Below are positions 10,777 through 18,601 of a stretch of 64,000 nucleotides of DNA, piece after piece (the first letter of the stretch is position 1; each line of letters begins with the position of its first letter). Source of the DNA: Clostridiales bacterium. GTDB taxonomy: Bacteria; Bacillota; Clostridia; Lachnospirales; Lachnospiraceae. The notes under the pieces were generated by a model. It saw nothing but the letters and a program-made list of their open reading frames with translations, made no database searches and was not told the DNA's origin. Position numbers and translations under genes: made by a program. Location: NCBI GenBank assembly GCA_020859985.1, contig JAJBVD010000083.1, positions 1-64,000 on the forward strand, written 5' to 3'.

Positions 10777-11037
10777 GATACGCAGCCGCGGCATCCGCAA
10801 GCAGACAGTAGGCAGATTTTTGCAGATTTGTTGAGCATAGCTTCCCTTGCTTCGCCATTGTCTGAGCGAAGCGAGACATATCCCGATTCTCGAAGAGAAT
10901 CGAGGATGCAGGCCGTGCCTCGCCGTTAGGCGATTTAGCATGGCACGGCTTCCCGCCCAGCGAAGCAAGGGATAATAAGCGGCGCAAGACAAATGCAAAA
11001 ATCAACGTGTCTGCGGTGGATGCCGCGGCTGCGTATC
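10777..11037. repeat. Long imperfect inverted repeat (about 260 nt)
   Basis: GATACGCAGCCGCGGCATCC (10777-10796) is perfectly complementary to 11018-11037. Further nested pairs follow: TTTTTGCAGATTTG (10817-10830) with CAAATGCAAAAA (near 10990-11002), CCCTTGCTTCGC (10844-10855) with GCGAAGCAAGGG (10960-10971), and GGCCGTGCC with GGCACGGC at the centre. The whole could fold as a cruciform or one long RNA hairpin. It carries no open frame with protein character. Confidence 0.8.
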
Positions 11038-11066
11038 TGTCATTTGTCGCAGACAGCATACACACG

Positions 11067-11094
11067 AAAAAACCTGACTCGCGTCAGGTTTTTT
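11067..11094 (+). terminator. Rho-independent terminator after uvrBA
   Basis: AAAAAACCTGAC, a 4-nt loop region, then GTCAGGTTTTTT: a perfect stem with U-run on both strands. It probably ends uvrBA transcripts that read through the long inverted repeat. Confidence 0.85.
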
Positions 11095-11438
11095 CAGGAA
11101 AGAGAAAAATTTGGGTTGAAAAATGTTTTGCCCTGTCGGGGTTGGCTTCCCCATTCAGGAAATGTTTGAGGGAGTACTTGGCAGCGTGTGGGAGCTGCCA
11201 AGTGTGAGTTATGAAATATATTAGCTCCTCGCTAATACATTACCCATAATAGAGCGAAATTATGAGTAAAGTGTGTCGATTTTATAAAAAAAACAGAAAG
11301 TTCGTTAAGAAATCCTTGCGAAAAAAGAATTTCCAATTTACGGTATAGTGTGTTAAGATGATGGGGATATTCATGATATGGGAAACTGCATTTCCTGCAT
11401 CATGTAACTGGTAGAAAACGTGAAAGGGGTTTGAACTT

Positions 11439-12446
11439 ATGGCAGCATCGGATGTTGGGATTGATCTGGGGACGGCAAGTATTCTGGTCTACGTCAGAGG
11501 GAAAGGTGTGGTCTTAAAGGAGCCGTCCGTCGTAGCCTATGACCGTGATACGAATAAGATCAAGGCGATTGGGGAAGAAGCGCGCCTGATGCTGGGCAGG
11601 ACACCGGGGAATATTGTTGCGGTCCGGCCGATGCGCAAGGGCGTGATTTCCGATTATACAGTGACGGAACAGATGCTGAAATATTTTATTCAAAAGGCGA
11701 TTGGAAAGATGTCTTTTCGAAAGCCAAGAGTGAGCATCTGTGTGCCGAGCAGCGTGACTGAGGTGGAGAAAAAGGCTGTAGAAGATGCGACCTATCAGGC
11801 AGGCGCACGTGATGTGCACATTATTGAGGAGCCGATTGCTGCTGCGATCGGGGCTGGGATTGACATTTCCCGTCCCTGCGGGAATATGATCGTGGATATT
11901 GGCGGCGGCACCTGTGACGTGGCTGTGATCTCACTGGATGGAATTGTGGTCAGCACTTCGATCAAAGTGGCAGGGGATGATTTTGATGACGCGATCGTCA
12001 AATATGTCCGCAAAAAATATGGGCTGATGATCGGGGAGCAGACAGCAGAGGAAATTAAAATGACGATCGGCACTGCATTTGAGAAGCCGGAGCCGAAGGT
12101 GATGGAAGTCAAGGGCCGCGATCTTGTGACCGGGCTGCCGAAGACGATTCGTGTGACCTCAGAGGATACGCGTGATGCGCTCAAAGAGGTGACCGGACAG
12201 ATTGTAGACGCTGTGCACAGTGTGCTGGAACGTACGCCTCCTGAGCTGGCGGCGGACGTAGTTGACCGAGGCATTGTAATGACAGGCGGCGGATCATTGC
12301 TGGACGGTCTGGAGGAGCTCATTGAAGCGCGGACCGGCATCAATACGATGGTGGCTGAGGATCCGATGACAGCGGTAGCGGTTGGTACCGGACGGTTTGT
12401 AGAGCTTACTGCGGCGGCCCATGCGAAGCCGCTGGAGAATGCGTAA
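11439..12446 (+). CDS. mreB: MreB/Mbl-like rod-shape actin homologue
   Basis: A 335-residue bacterial actin that forms membrane filaments guiding lateral cell-wall synthesis. Seen: phosphate-1 loop GIDLGTASILVYVRGKG at the N terminus, phosphate-2 loop MIVDIGGGTCDVAVISL (about residues 149-165), the MreB stretch EEPIAAAIGAGI (about 130) and the adenosine motif GIVMTGGGSLLDGL (about 283). Length is typical. ATG 11439 is preceded by AAAGGGG at suitable distance. mreC and mreD are not adjacent; instead recD2 and comF follow on the same strand, so this may be the second (Mbl-type) paralogue. Which paralogue cannot be decided without alignment. Confidence 0.93.
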   Translation: MAASDVGIDLGTASILVYVRGKGVVLKEPSVVAYDRDTNKIKAIGEEARLMLGRTPGNIVAVRPMRKGVISDYTVTEQMLKYFIQKAIGKMSFRKPRVSICVPSSVTEVEKKAVEDATYQAGARDVHIIEEPIAAAIGAGIDISRPCGNMIVDIGGGTCDVAVISLDGIVVSTSIKVAGDDFDDAIVKYVRKKYGLMIGEQTAEEIKMTIGTAFEKPEPKVMEVKGRDLVTGLPKTIRVTSEDTRDALKEVTGQIVDAVHSVLERTPPELAADVVDRGIVMTGGGSLLDGLEELIEARTGINTMVAEDPMTAVAVGTGRFVELTAAAHAKPLENA

Positions 12447-12570
12447 CGGTGAAGGTACGGTTCAGATTTTCATATGGTCTTCGTAGAAAAAAAGCAAAGA
12501 GCAACAAAGCAAATTGTAACAATGCAGTCCGTAGCAAAGCAGAATGGAGCGGGTGTGACCGCCGGGTGAT

Positions 12571-14862
12571 ATGGAACGACTGGAAGGATATATTGATCAC
12601 ATTATATTTCGAAACAATGAAAACGGCTACACAGTATTTGTGCTGGTGGGCGCAGGGAAGGAGACTGCTCCTGACTATGTGAAGCCACAAAAGGGAACGC
12701 GCATTCCGGTACGGATTCCGCAAGATGAGGATGAGATCACATGTGTCGGCACGTTGCCCTATATTGGTGAGGGGGAGAAAGTGGAGCTGCAGGGCGAATT
12801 TATCTCCCATCCATCTTATGGGGATCAGTTTAAGGTTTCTGAATGCCGGACCATTGCACCGGATGATGCAGAATCAGTGGAGCGTTATCTTGGATCCGGT
12901 GCGATCAAAGGCGTCGGTACGGCGTTGGCGGCGCGGATCGTCCGCCGCTTTGGTGACGACACATTCCGCGTCATCGAGGAGGAACCGGAACGACTGGCGG
13001 AGATTAAGGGGATAAGCGAGCGGATGGCGAGGGAGATTGCTGCTCAGGTATATGAGAAGCGGGAAATGCGTCAGGCGATGATCTACCTGCAGCAGTACGG
13101 CGTTTCAACTACACTGGCGGTGAAGATTTACCAGAAATACGGAGCTGGTATGTATCAGGTAATCGGAGAGAATCCTTATCGGCTGGCGGACGACATTACC
13201 GGTGTAGGCTTCCGCATTGCAGACGAGATCGCGAAACGCGCCGGTGTTGCCATTGACTCGGAATACCGCCTGAAAAGCGGTGTTTTTTATGTGCTACAGC
13301 AGGCAGGAGGCGGGGGACATGTGTATCTGCCAAAGGAGCAGCTTCTCGCCCGCGCAGGTGAACTGCTTGGTGTGGAGATGGAGAGCATTGATCAGTATCT
13401 GATGGATCTGGCGATTGATAAGAAAATTGTGGTAAAGCAGGAAAAGGAGCAGACGCGTGTCTACACGGCATCTTCTTATTACATAGAGATGGAGACTGCC
13501 CGTATGCTTTGTGATCTGAATATTTCGTGCGAGATTGACCGCAGTGTGATCTCCGGTAAGCTCGGCGTGATTGAAAAGCAGACTGGTACGGTGCTGGATG
13601 AAAAACAGAGAATGGCGGTCATGGAGGCGGCCAGATGCGGTCTTTTGGTAATCACAGGAGGACCGGGTACGGGAAAAACAACGACGATCAACACACTGAT
13701 TTCCTATTTTGAGTCTGAAGGACTGCGCATTTTACTTGCGGCACCGACCGGCCGGGCAGCCAAACGCATGACGGAAGCAACCGGATGTGAGGCGAAGACA
13801 GTCCATCGGCTTCTGGAGATCAGCGGACCGGCAGAGGACGGAGGACAGGAAGGATTTGACAGGAATGAGGAGAATCCCCTGGACGCAGACGTGATTATTG
13901 TGGATGAGATGTCTATGGTAGATATATACCTGATGCACGCTTTGTTGAAAGCAGTGACGGTAGGCACCCGCCTGATCATGGTGGGGGATGTGAACCAGCT
14001 GCCGTCGGTCGGTCCGGGAAGCGTACTCAAGGATATCATTGCTTCAGGCCAGATAACGGTTGTTCGGCTGACCAGAATTTTCAGGCAGGCATCGGAGAGT
14101 GATATTGTGGTCAATGCGCATAAGATCAACCGCGGCGAACATATCATGCTTGACAATAAAAGCCGGGATTTCTTTTTCCTGAAACGGCAGGATGCCAACG
14201 TGATCATCAGTATCGTGATTCAGCTGATCAGGGAAAAACTGCCGCGCTATGTGGATGCGGAGCCGTATGAGATTCAGGTGTTGACACCGATGAGAAAAGG
14301 ACTGCTTGGCGTGGAACGGCTGAACCGGATTTTGCAGGAATACTTAAACCCGCCGGATCGCCGGAAGCGGGAGCATGGGCAGAATGGCACGATCTTTCGC
14401 GAGGGCGACAAGGTCATGCAGATTAAAAACAATTATCAGCTGGAATGGGAGATTCGCGGACGCTACGGGATACCTGTAGAAAAGGGGACAGGGATTTTCA
14501 ACGGTGACATGGGTGTTATCCGTGAAATTAATCTGCAGACAGAGCAGATAACGGTTGAATTTGATGAGCATCGCATGGTAGAATACGCATATAGTGGTCT
14601 CGATGAACTTGAACTTTCATATGCTGTGACAATCCACAAGTCACAGGGAAGCGAATACCCGGCGGTAGTGATCCCACTGCTGACAGGCCCGAGGATGCTT
14701 ATGAACCGCAACCTGCTTTATACGGCGGTGACGCGGGCCCGCAAATGCGTGACACTGGTCGGTGACGCGAATACCTTTGATCAGATGATTGATAATATTG
14801 TGGAGCAGCGGCGCTATACAGCGTTGGATGAGAGAATACAGGAGCTTGAACAGGAGCAATAA
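12571..14862 (+). CDS. recD2: RecD2-type ATP-dependent DNA helicase
   Basis: A 763-residue superfamily 1B 5'-3' helicase of the RecD2 (RecD/TraA) family, found in bacteria lacking RecBCD partners and linked to replication-fork and mismatch repair. Seen: an N-terminal OB-like region, tandem helix-hairpin-helix segments (about residues 95-215), Walker A GGPGTGKTT (about 364), Walker B IIVDEMSMVD (about 445), GDVNQLPSVGPGSVL (about 471), and the C-terminal TIHKSQGSEYPAVVIP (about 687) and YTAVTRARK motifs. The start at 12571 has only a weak site (GGGTGA). The 124-nt gap after mreB contains no gene; same-strand order suggests co-transcription. Confidence 0.93.
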   Translation: MERLEGYIDHIIFRNNENGYTVFVLVGAGKETAPDYVKPQKGTRIPVRIPQDEDEITCVGTLPYIGEGEKVELQGEFISHPSYGDQFKVSECRTIAPDDAESVERYLGSGAIKGVGTALAARIVRRFGDDTFRVIEEEPERLAEIKGISERMAREIAAQVYEKREMRQAMIYLQQYGVSTTLAVKIYQKYGAGMYQVIGENPYRLADDITGVGFRIADEIAKRAGVAIDSEYRLKSGVFYVLQQAGGGGHVYLPKEQLLARAGELLGVEMESIDQYLMDLAIDKKIVVKQEKEQTRVYTASSYYIEMETARMLCDLNISCEIDRSVISGKLGVIEKQTGTVLDEKQRMAVMEAARCGLLVITGGPGTGKTTTINTLISYFESEGLRILLAAPTGRAAKRMTEATGCEAKTVHRLLEISGPAEDGGQEGFDRNEENPLDADVIIVDEMSMVDIYLMHALLKAVTVGTRLIMVGDVNQLPSVGPGSVLKDIIASGQITVVRLTRIFRQASESDIVVNAHKINRGEHIMLDNKSRDFFFLKRQDANVIISIVIQLIREKLPRYVDAEPYEIQVLTPMRKGLLGVERLNRILQEYLNPPDRRKREHGQNGTIFREGDKVMQIKNNYQLEWEIRGRYGIPVEKGTGIFNGDMGVIREINLQTEQITVEFDEHRMVEYAYSGLDELELSYAVTIHKSQGSEYPAVVIPLLTGPRMLMNRNLLYTAVTRARKCVTLVGDANTFDQMIDNIVEQRRYTALDERIQELEQEQ

Positions 14863-14888
14863 TACCGGAAAAGATTCCTGAGAAAGCT

Positions 14889-15791
14889 ATGAGTAAAAAA
14901 GAAAAAGCGGCAGAGCTGGCACGAATGGCCGGAGGGCTGGCAATGGAACTGATGTATCCGTCACGCTGTCCGCTCTGTGACCAGCTTCGCCCTGCACTTC
15001 GCCTGCGAAGCGTCTTTCAATGGGCGAAGCAACCTGCCGCCGAGCGAAGAGAGGTGGCGTTACCCGAGCTTCGCCCTGCACTTCGCCCAGAACCCGTCTG
15101 TGCAGACTGTCGTGAAAAACTGCCCTGGGTCAGGGAACCTGCGTGTATGAGATGCGGTAAGCCGGTGGGGAGTCCGGAAGCGGAATTCTGTCGGGACTGC
15201 CTGCGTACCAGCCATCTTTTTGATCAGGGAAGAGCGGCGTTTACCTACAGCGGCGCGATGCGGCGCAGCGTGTATCGGATGAAAGCGCTGAACCGCCGCG
15301 ATTATCTCGATTTTTATGCGGATGCGATGGTACGTGCTGGCAGACGGTATCTGGATGCATGGCGGCCGGAGGTGATCGTGCCGGTTCCCATGCACTGGAA
15401 AAAGCGCGCTGCACGCGGCTATAACCAGTCGGAACTGCTGGCGGTCCGGGTGAGCCGTCTGACCGGAATTCCCTTTGACCGCAAGCTGCTGTACTGTATT
15501 CGTTATACCGGTGTTCAGAAAGAGCTGGGGCGTGAGGAACGCCTGAGAAATCTTCGGGGAAGCTTTGAAGCGCGCAGGCTGGAGAAAGGCCGAAGGTATG
15601 AGCAGTATGATGGACGATCCGGGGCTCCTTCGAGTGTTTTACTGATTGATGACGTTTATACGACCGGCAGTACAATGGATGAGGCGGCGAGAGCTTTGCG
15701 GGCTGTTGGTGTGCGGCATATTTTTTTTCTCGTTTTGTGCACCGGTGCGACGGAGCGCGATCGGATTATGCCCCGAAGTATAGCTGACTGA
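14889..15791 (+). CDS. comF: ComF family phosphoribosyltransferase-like protein with insertion
   Basis: A 300-residue ComF-type protein, associated with DNA uptake. The N-terminal zinc finger is recognisable (CPLC, then CADC, CMRCGK and CRDC) and the C-terminal PRTase loop VLLIDDVYTTGSTMDEA is intact (about residues 254-270), as is VPVPMHWKKRAARGYNQ. Between CPLC and CADC there are about 45 residues where relatives have roughly 15-20. The extra segment contains a 21-nt direct repeat (14983-15003 and 15067-15087) that gives LRPALR twice, and resembles palindromic repeat DNA elsewhere in the window. ATG 14889 has a weak ribosome site. It ends the mreB-recD2-comF cluster. Confidence 0.88.
   Translation: MSKKEKAAELARMAGGLAMELMYPSRCPLCDQLRPALRLRSVFQWAKQPAAERREVALPELRPALRPEPVCADCREKLPWVREPACMRCGKPVGSPEAEFCRDCLRTSHLFDQGRAAFTYSGAMRRSVYRMKALNRRDYLDFYADAMVRAGRRYLDAWRPEVIVPVPMHWKKRAARGYNQSELLAVRVSRLTGIPFDRKLLYCIRYTGVQKELGREERLRNLRGSFEARRLEKGRRYEQYDGRSGAPSSVLLIDDVYTTGSTMDEAARALRAVGVRHIFFLVLCTGATERDRIMPRSIAD
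14983..15087 (+). repeat. In-frame repeat insertion inside comF
   Basis: AGCTTCGCCCTGCACTTCGC plus C occurs at 14983-15003 and again at 15067-15087, 84 nt (28 codons) apart, so the unit keeps the frame. The intervening GCGAAGCGTC...GGGCGAAGCAACC is partly complementary to the repeats, giving a palindromic element. Confidence 0.75.
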
Positions 15792-15831
15792 TTACAGAGC
15801 ATATAAGTTTTCAGGAAAAGACAAAAAACAT

Positions 15832-15859
15832 TTGCATGACTCGGAAACTGTGCTATACT
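15832..15859 (+). promoter_or_regulatory. Promoter for cdaA-cdaR-HPr
   Basis: TTGCAT (15832-15837), 16-nt spacer, TATACT (15854-15859) with a TG extension. A small stem GCCGTG/CACGGC lies in the leader (about 15873-15904), before cdaA at 15950. Confidence 0.7.
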
Positions 15860-15949
15860 GAAAATGGTATGAGCCGTGATCCGGGGGGATTTGGAACACG
15901 GCTGAAAGGATGCCACATTGGGATTGATATAATATAAGGGGGGAGCAAA

Positions 15950-16831
15950 ATGAGCGGATTTCTGTTTTGGCTGCAGGACAGTTTTTCATGGCTGACAATA
16001 CCAACTGTGTCGATTACGCTCACGGATATTCTGGAAATTCTGATTCTGGCTTTCCTTGTGTACAATCTTCTTCTCTGGATTCAGAATACCCGCGCCTGGA
16101 ATCTCCTGAAGGGTATAGCGATCCTCTCGGCCTGCATTGCTGTGGTGTATTTACTGCAGATGACGACTCTGATGTATCTTGTTAACCGGGTGGTGGATAT
16201 AGCCATCACGGCTGCGGTTGTCGTATTTCATCCTGAGATTCGAAAGGCGCTGGAACGGCTTGGCGAGAGACCGATTTTTTCCAATCTGTTTCCTTTTGGG
16301 GATGACAGCAAGAATGTATCGGAACGTTTCAGCGATAAGACTGTTAATGAGATTGTGAAAGCTTCTGCAGAGATGAGCAGGGCCAGGACAGGAGCCCTGA
16401 TCGTGGTCGAGCAGAATATCCGTCTGGAGGAATATGAGCGGACCGGGATCATACTGGATTCGATTGTAACAAGCCAGCTTCTGGTTAATATTTTTGAACA
16501 CAATACGCCTCTTCATGACGGCGCAGTGATTATCAAGGGCAACCGTATTACTGCGGCGACCTGTTACCTGCCTCTTTCTGATAATATGATGCTGAATAAA
16601 GCGCTGGGCACGAGACACAGGGCGGGAGTTGGCATTAGTGAAGAGACGGATTCGATGACTGTGATCGTTTCGGAGGAGACTGGAGATATCTCTGTTGCGT
16701 ACAGGGGAGAATTGCTGCACGGGATTTCTTCAGAAGAGCTTAAGAGACAGCTTGAGACTTTACAGAATAAATCAGTTGCTCCGAAGAAATTTAAGCTCTG
16801 GAAAAGGCGGACCAAAAAGAATGAAGCATAA
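15950..16831 (+). CDS. cdaA: Diadenylate cyclase CdaA
   Basis: A 293-residue membrane enzyme that makes the second messenger c-di-AMP from two ATP. Seen: three N-terminal hydrophobic helices (within residues 20-95), then the DAC domain with the catalytic DGA motif (PLHDGAVII, about residues 187-195) and RHR (GTRHRAGVG, about 219-227). A charged tail follows. The start ATG is backed by AGGGGGGAG. The stop overlaps cdaR by 11 nt, the conserved cdaA-cdaR arrangement of Bacillota, in which CdaR modulates the cyclase. c-di-AMP controls potassium and wall homeostasis in this phylum. Confidence 0.96.
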   Translation: MSGFLFWLQDSFSWLTIPTVSITLTDILEILILAFLVYNLLLWIQNTRAWNLLKGIAILSACIAVVYLLQMTTLMYLVNRVVDIAITAAVVVFHPEIRKALERLGERPIFSNLFPFGDDSKNVSERFSDKTVNEIVKASAEMSRARTGALIVVEQNIRLEEYERTGIILDSIVTSQLLVNIFEHNTPLHDGAVIIKGNRITAATCYLPLSDNMMLNKALGTRHRAGVGISEETDSMTVIVSEETGDISVAYRGELLHGISSEELKRQLETLQNKSVAPKKFKLWKRRTKKNEA

Positions 16832-18170
16832 GTTTTCCTTCAAATTTCCAAAAGAATTGTTTAAGAATCTGATCAGAAGGCTGCGGAAGAATTTTTCCTT
16901 GAAGCTGCTGTCTGTAGGTGTCGCGTTTATCATATGGCTTGTGGTTGGCAATGTCAGCAATCCGACGACGTCCAAGCTGTTTCGCAATATTAAGATTGAG
17001 ATCATCAATGAGGACAGTGTGACGGAGATTGATAAGGCGTTTGATATTGTGTCTGAGGATACTGTTGTAATTAAAGTCACGGAACGCAAACGTGTGCTGG
17101 AGAGTCTTTCTGCTTCAGACTTTACGGTAATCGCCGATATGGAGAATCTGACGGAGATGAATACAGTTCCTCTCACAGTCTCCTGCAGCAATTCTGCTGT
17201 GACATTGGACGAAATTACGGTTGTTCCTTCGTCACTGAAGGTGGAGCTGGAGCAGATACAGGAGAGTGAGTTCGCGGTTACAGTGGAGACCACGGGAACA
17301 CCGCAGAGCGGATACGAGGTCGGAACGACCGAAGTGGTGGACGGGAAAACAATACAGATTGCAGGACCTGAGAGCCTGCTGGAGCGGATCGGTCAGGTGA
17401 CGGCGACAGTTTCTGTAAATGGAATTTCTACAGATCAGAGATTGACGACTACGCTTACTATTACGGATAAAAATGGCGATGAGCTCAGTGAGACGCAGAT
17501 GAGCCGTCTGCAGATTAAGAATTCTTCCGGCGTATTGCTCTCTGATAATACAGTGACTGTGGATGTGGAGCTTTGGGAGGTCCTGTATGAGGTACCGGTC
17601 ATGATTGAGACAAGTGGTACTCCCGCACAGGGCTATGAGGTGACAGAAGTGACCACAGTCCCGACGACAGTCAATCTGGTCGGGACGCAGGAGGTACTCT
17701 CTACGATAGAGGCACTCTCTGTTACTACATCTGTTTCTGTAGCCGGAGCGACGGAAACGTTTACGCAGGAGGTCGATCTGACTGAGACGATCAGCACGCT
17801 TGAGAATGTGCGGCTTGCGCAGGGGACAGACTCTGTGATTTCTGTGACCGTTGTGGTGGAGCAGAGTGGGGATCAGACAGTGCAGCTGGCTCTGTCAGAG
17901 CTTACGGTGCTGAATCGCCCGGAAAACATGCAGCTGACGTTTTCTCCGGCGGATGCCATTTCGGTGACAGTCCATGCGGACGATGAGGAAAGTACGATTA
18001 CGGCCGGAGAAATTACGGCGACGATAGATTTGTCTGTTTGTTCGGAAGCAGGCGACTATGAGATACCGGTGGAAATAGAACTGCCGGATGGCTTTACGCT
18101 TGTATCGGAGGTTACGCTGATGGTCAATGCCACAGAGCAGGAGCAGCAGGAACCTTCTTCGGAGGAGTGA
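16821..18170 (+). CDS. cdaR: YbbR-domain cyclase regulator CdaR
   Basis: A 449-residue protein with one N-terminal helix (LKLLSVGVAFIIWLVVGNV, about residues 28-46) and a long extracellular beta-rich part made of about four YbbR repeats (units around residues 60-135, 145-230, 235-320 and 335-425). It partners CdaA in the membrane. ATG 16821 is chosen because it overlaps the cdaA end and gives the usual short cytoplasmic N terminus; the longer in-frame opening to 16695 lies entirely inside cdaA. The tail is rich in Glu and Gln. HPr follows, with its ribosome site in the last codons. Confidence 0.93.
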   Translation: MKHKFSFKFPKELFKNLIRRLRKNFSLKLLSVGVAFIIWLVVGNVSNPTTSKLFRNIKIEIINEDSVTEIDKAFDIVSEDTVVIKVTERKRVLESLSASDFTVIADMENLTEMNTVPLTVSCSNSAVTLDEITVVPSSLKVELEQIQESEFAVTVETTGTPQSGYEVGTTEVVDGKTIQIAGPESLLERIGQVTATVSVNGISTDQRLTTTLTITDKNGDELSETQMSRLQIKNSSGVLLSDNTVTVDVELWEVLYEVPVMIETSGTPAQGYEVTEVTTVPTTVNLVGTQEVLSTIEALSVTTSVSVAGATETFTQEVDLTETISTLENVRLAQGTDSVISVTVVVEQSGDQTVQLALSELTVLNRPENMQLTFSPADAISVTVHADDEESTITAGEITATIDLSVCSEAGDYEIPVEIELPDGFTLVSEVTLMVNATEQEQQEPSSEE

Positions 18171-18175
18171 TAGAA

Positions 18176-18430
18176 ATGGAGAAAAGACTGACGGTTAATA
18201 ATGAACTGGGACTCCATTTGCGTCCGGCCGGTGAATTATGTACACTGGCGATGGAATATGATGCAAAGATTACCCTGCGCTTTCATGATCGCGAATACAA
18301 TGCCAAAAGCCTGTTAAGTGTCCTGAGCGCGTGTATACAAAGCGGGGATGAGATTGTACTGAATTTTGAGGGCCCGGATGCGGAAGAAGCGGCAGAACGG
18401 ATCTCCGCTTTTATCAATGGGCTGCACTGA
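18176..18430 (+). CDS. HPr-family phosphocarrier protein
   Basis: An 84-residue HPr-like protein. The active-site His motif is present as LGLHLRPAGEL (canonical GLHARPA, His about residue 15), and the regulatory Ser region as YNAKSLLSVLSACIQSGDEI (Ser about 44-46). HPr accepts phosphate from enzyme I in the sugar phosphotransferase system, and its Ser-phosphorylated form drives carbon catabolite control. ATG 18176 is chosen since GGAGGAG (18161-18167) lies 8 nt upstream. Whether this is the main HPr or a Crh-like variant is unclear: the His is kept, which argues against Crh. Confidence 0.85.
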   Translation: MEKRLTVNNELGLHLRPAGELCTLAMEYDAKITLRFHDREYNAKSLLSVLSACIQSGDEIVLNFEGPDAEEAAERISAFINGLH

Positions 18431-18436
18431 AATATT

Positions 18437-18476
18437 GAGCCGCGCCAGACACAGTCATGTTGGACGCGGCTCTTGT
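18437..18476 (+). terminator. Terminator after the cdaA operon
   Basis: GAGCCGCG (18437-18444) pairs with CGCGGCTC (18465-18472) followed by TTGT. The U-run is weak but the stem is strong and sits 7 nt after the HPr stop. Confidence 0.7.
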
Positions 18477-18550
18477 CATGCTCCTTTTGCATCCGTACCG
18501 GATACTGCCGGATGAAAGAGAGCCAGGCCGATTTTAATGGACTTTTTCCC

Positions 18551-18577
18551 GTAACTGTGAAGGTACTGAACAGTTAC
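18551..18577. repeat. GTAAC palindromic repeat, copy 1
   Basis: A 27-nt element with ends GTAACTGT and ACAGTTAC around AAGGTACTGA. It is identical to 21814-21840 and 42066-42092, and to the reverse complement of 49371-49397. It lies in the leader of the sugar-transferase gene. Confidence 0.85.
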
Positions 18578-18601
18578 AAACATATTATGGAAGGGAACTT
18601 C

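Larger units (their letters stand above)
10744..11438. other. Structured intergenic region between uvrA and mreB-like gene
   Basis: No convincing gene lies here. It holds a large inverted repeat (10777-11037), a terminator (11067-11094), a hairpin CTTGGCAG (11177-11184)/CTGCCAAG (11195-11202), a small stem TTAGC/GCTAA near 11221-11235 and an AT-rich stretch leading to the mreB-like gene. A -10-like TATAGT is at 11344-11349 with no well-spaced -35. Confidence 0.7.

Noticed and set aside
12449-12682. 77-codon frame between mreB-like gene and recD2
   Set aside because: Overlaps the recD2 start by over 100 nt, Lys/Arg/Asn-rich and without domain; a start of recD2 at 12571 explains the region.
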